Shown here one piece after another: positions 62,587-64,000 of a stretch of DNA of 64,000 bases. How positions within the stretch are numbered: the stretch's first letter is position 1; every line of letters starts with the position of its first letter. A model generated the notes under the pieces. It saw only the letters and a list, made by a program, of their open reading frames with translations. It made no database searches and was not told the DNA's origin. Both the position numbers and the translations under genes were made by a program. Origin of the DNA: Anabaena sp051781005 (lineage in GTDB: Bacteria > Cyanobacteriota > Cyanobacteriia > Cyanobacteriales > Nostocaceae); contig NZ_JBPWOA010000026.1 in the NCBI RefSeq assembly GCF_051781005.1, positions 186,001-250,000 of the forward strand, given 5' to 3'.

Positions 62587-63654
62587 ATGAAACGCAATAA
62601 AATATTTCGTCTAAACTCCAGATACAGAACTTCCATTCACCTAGACGGCTGCAATGTTACACATGATCAACAACTTCATGAATTCTCTTCTGAAGCTGAA
62701 GCAGAAGCTTTTTTCAATCAAAGTATTCAAGAACTACTCACACAAGGTTGGTGTGATAGCGAATCTATCCCAGTAGACGAAAATGACAAAGATTTTACCC
62801 CAGATGAATTATATGAGATGTTCTTAGACTTAAAATCTCGTGTAGATGAATTTGTCACTGCAACTGCCAAACCCCATATCAAAATTACTCCATATTCAAC
62901 AACAGAAACTACCTTATGGCAAAGTAAATTTGGTGGTTTACCATATTTTCCTAAACATCTTACCTATCCCACAGCCCCAGATGGTACTCCCCTGAATCTT
63001 TTAGCACAAATCAACTTTGCAGAAACCCCTAATTTAGAAGACTTACCAGAAAAAGGTATTCTTCAGTTTTATATTGAAACATCAGGTAAAACAGCCTATG
63101 GAATAGATTATGCTCTCCCATTGGCACAAACAACTTTCCGAGTTCTTTACTTTCCTGAACCAGATTTAAATATTGATAATCTATTAAACGATTTTGACTT
63201 TTTACCTGAACCTAGATGTTTTCCATTACAAATAAAACTCTGTTTAGCCTTGAATTTTTCCGTGCAATCAACTCCTATGAGTACATGGGATTATAGGTTT
63301 TCATCCTTACTTAAAAGCTATTTTTATGCCATTTTCCAACAGAATAATCTCACTGAGACAATAGAGAATTCTTTAGAAGAACTGGCAGATGATTTCATAG
63401 AAGAATATATAGAAAAATATGAATACTCACTAGAAGGACACCGTTTAGGTGGGTATCCCCAATTTGTACAAGAAGATGAGCGCCAAAGTTTATTGGAAGG
63501 GGAAGGTTACGATTTTCTGTTATTCCAAATGGACTCTGATAATGATAACTCAATTATTTGGGGAGATATGGGAGTTGGTAACTTTTTTATTCAGCCTTCT
63601 GCACTCAAACGTTTGGATTTTTCTAAGGTTCTTTACACCTATGCTTGTAGTTGA
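62587..63654 (+). CDS. DUF1963 (YwqG-like) protein with WGR-like N-terminus
   Basis: A 355-residue soluble, acidic protein. From about residue 95 it matches the DUF1963/YwqG family (SKFGGLPYFPKHLTYPTAPD, LLAQINFAETPNLEDLPEKG, ILQFYIE), continuing with GGYPQFVQEDERQ and the final LLFQMDSDN, IIWGDMGVGNFFI. The family has no established biochemical role. The first 65 residues contain FSSEAEAEAFFNQSIQELLT and QGWCDSE, reminiscent of the second half of a WGR domain without its WGR motif. This part of the call is tentative. Single gene, ATG start. Confidence 0.85.
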   Translation: MKRNKIFRLNSRYRTSIHLDGCNVTHDQQLHEFSSEAEAEAFFNQSIQELLTQGWCDSESIPVDENDKDFTPDELYEMFLDLKSRVDEFVTATAKPHIKITPYSTTETTLWQSKFGGLPYFPKHLTYPTAPDGTPLNLLAQINFAETPNLEDLPEKGILQFYIETSGKTAYGIDYALPLAQTTFRVLYFPEPDLNIDNLLNDFDFLPEPRCFPLQIKLCLALNFSVQSTPMSTWDYRFSSLLKSYFYAIFQQNNLTETIENSLEELADDFIEEYIEKYEYSLEGHRLGGYPQFVQEDERQSLLEGEGYDFLLFQMDSDNDNSIIWGDMGVGNFFIQPSALKRLDFSKVLYTYACS

Positions 63655-63714
63655 GAGAATGTGAGTTATATTTATCGGTTCTAGCGTTCCCCTTATGGTG
63701 AAAAATTCAATTTT

Positions 63715-63819
63715 TGTAGGTTGGGTCGTAGCTTGCTTCCCGAAGGGTACGAAGTGAAACCCAACATTAGCGGTAGGATCACAAGGGGTATTGGGTTTCG
63801 TTTCTCAACCCAACCTACA
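63715..63819. repeat. TGTAGGTTGGG palindromic repeat
   Basis: TGTAGGTTGGGT on the left pairs with ACCCAACCTACA on the right; inside are GAAACCCAAC and ATTGGGTTTCG as a second inverted pair. It contains a GC-rich insert (TGCTTCCCGAAGGGTACGAA). Widespread repeat type in cyanobacterial intergenic DNA. Confidence 0.8.
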
Positions 63820-63882
63820 ATAAATGTTGTTTTACTTTACATCTATACTTGTTGTTGAAATGTGAGGAGAAAAATTAATTTT

Positions 63883-64000
63883 ATGTCTGAGAATAATACA
63901 GAAGGTTTCAAGAGTTTGTTGATAATTCTAGGAATTATTTTTTCTATCTTCTTTTTTACTGTTATCTTTATATTTTGTTTTTCGGATTTTGCGTTTTTAA
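63883..64000 (+). CDS. N-terminus of a membrane protein, cut by the window end
   Basis: ATG preceded by GAGGAGAAAAATTAATTTT. The 39 visible residues begin MSENNTEGFKSLLIILGIIF and continue as a strongly hydrophobic segment (SIFFFTVIFIFCFSDFAFL). This indicates a membrane anchor or signal. Nothing more can be said without the rest. Confidence 0.55.
   Translation, partial: MSENNTEGFKSLLIILGIIFSIFFFTVIFIFCFSDFAFL

Overview
The window looks like chromosome of a filamentous, probably heterocyst-forming cyanobacterium (order Nostocales). Several observations point there. The HIP1 octamer GCGATCGC is scattered through the coding DNA. Intergenic gaps are rich in short tandem heptamers (TAATTCG, CTGACTC and GGTGATT types). 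A hoxEFUYH bidirectional hydrogenase cluster carries interspersed accessory genes, TonB receptors carry an AMIN domain, and DevBCA-type exporter genes and a KdpABGC potassium ATPase with the cyanobacterial KdpG-like subunit are present. No tRNA, rRNA, CRISPR array or intact transposase was found. All identifications rest on reading motifs; no database search was run.

Layout. 1-1.7 kb: an unrecognised truncated gene and a pentapeptide-repeat protein. 2.3-9.6 kb: the hox cluster on the minus strand in the order universal stress protein, hoxE, hoxF, hoxU, DUF3122 protein, hoxY, CBS protein, hoxH. 10-24.3 kb: two tandem siderophore-uptake modules on the minus strand. Each has the transcriptional order ABC exporter, AraC regulator, TonB receptor, FecB-like lipoprotein(s), DUF1636 protein. 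In the second module the ABC gene survives only as a 3' remnant and the DUF1636 gene is degenerate. 24.3-33.6 kb: two very large multidomain histidine kinases and a small response regulator. 33.8-39.1 kb: a TetR-DevB-DUF2834-DevC-DevA-ExbB cluster split by a MITE-like element. 39.6-51.8 kb: HtrA protease, NYN/LabA-like protein, stress protein, phosphoribosyltransferase, a PstS-like lipoprotein followed by a sensor kinase, a secreted double-CsbD protein, ExbD, and an MMADHC-like protein. 51.8-60.8 kb: kdpABGC, a kinase/NarL-type regulator pair, and a TrkA-N potassium channel. 61-64 kb: argD, a DUF1963 protein and a truncated membrane protein.

How the parts work together. HoxFU(E) is the NAD(P)-linked diaphorase and HoxYH the NiFe hydrogenase. 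The iron modules would move ferric siderophores through a TonB receptor to a periplasmic lipoprotein; the inner-membrane permease and TonB are not in the window. A striking regulatory signal is a pair of perfectly abutting 22-bp direct repeats, in the same position in both modules: at the 3' end of each araC gene, upstream of each TonB receptor gene. The two pairs agree at about 16 of 22 positions.

The other main theme is repeat DNA. A GC-rich palindromic repeat (core like CGTTCGCGCAGCGTCTC) occurs in many intergenic gaps, and three genes appear to carry it as an in-frame insertion: a FecB-like protein, a phosphoribosyltransferase and a receiver domain of a hybrid kinase. Several MITE-like elements, an 80-bp repeat present twice at about 88 percent identity, and nested repeats are also described.
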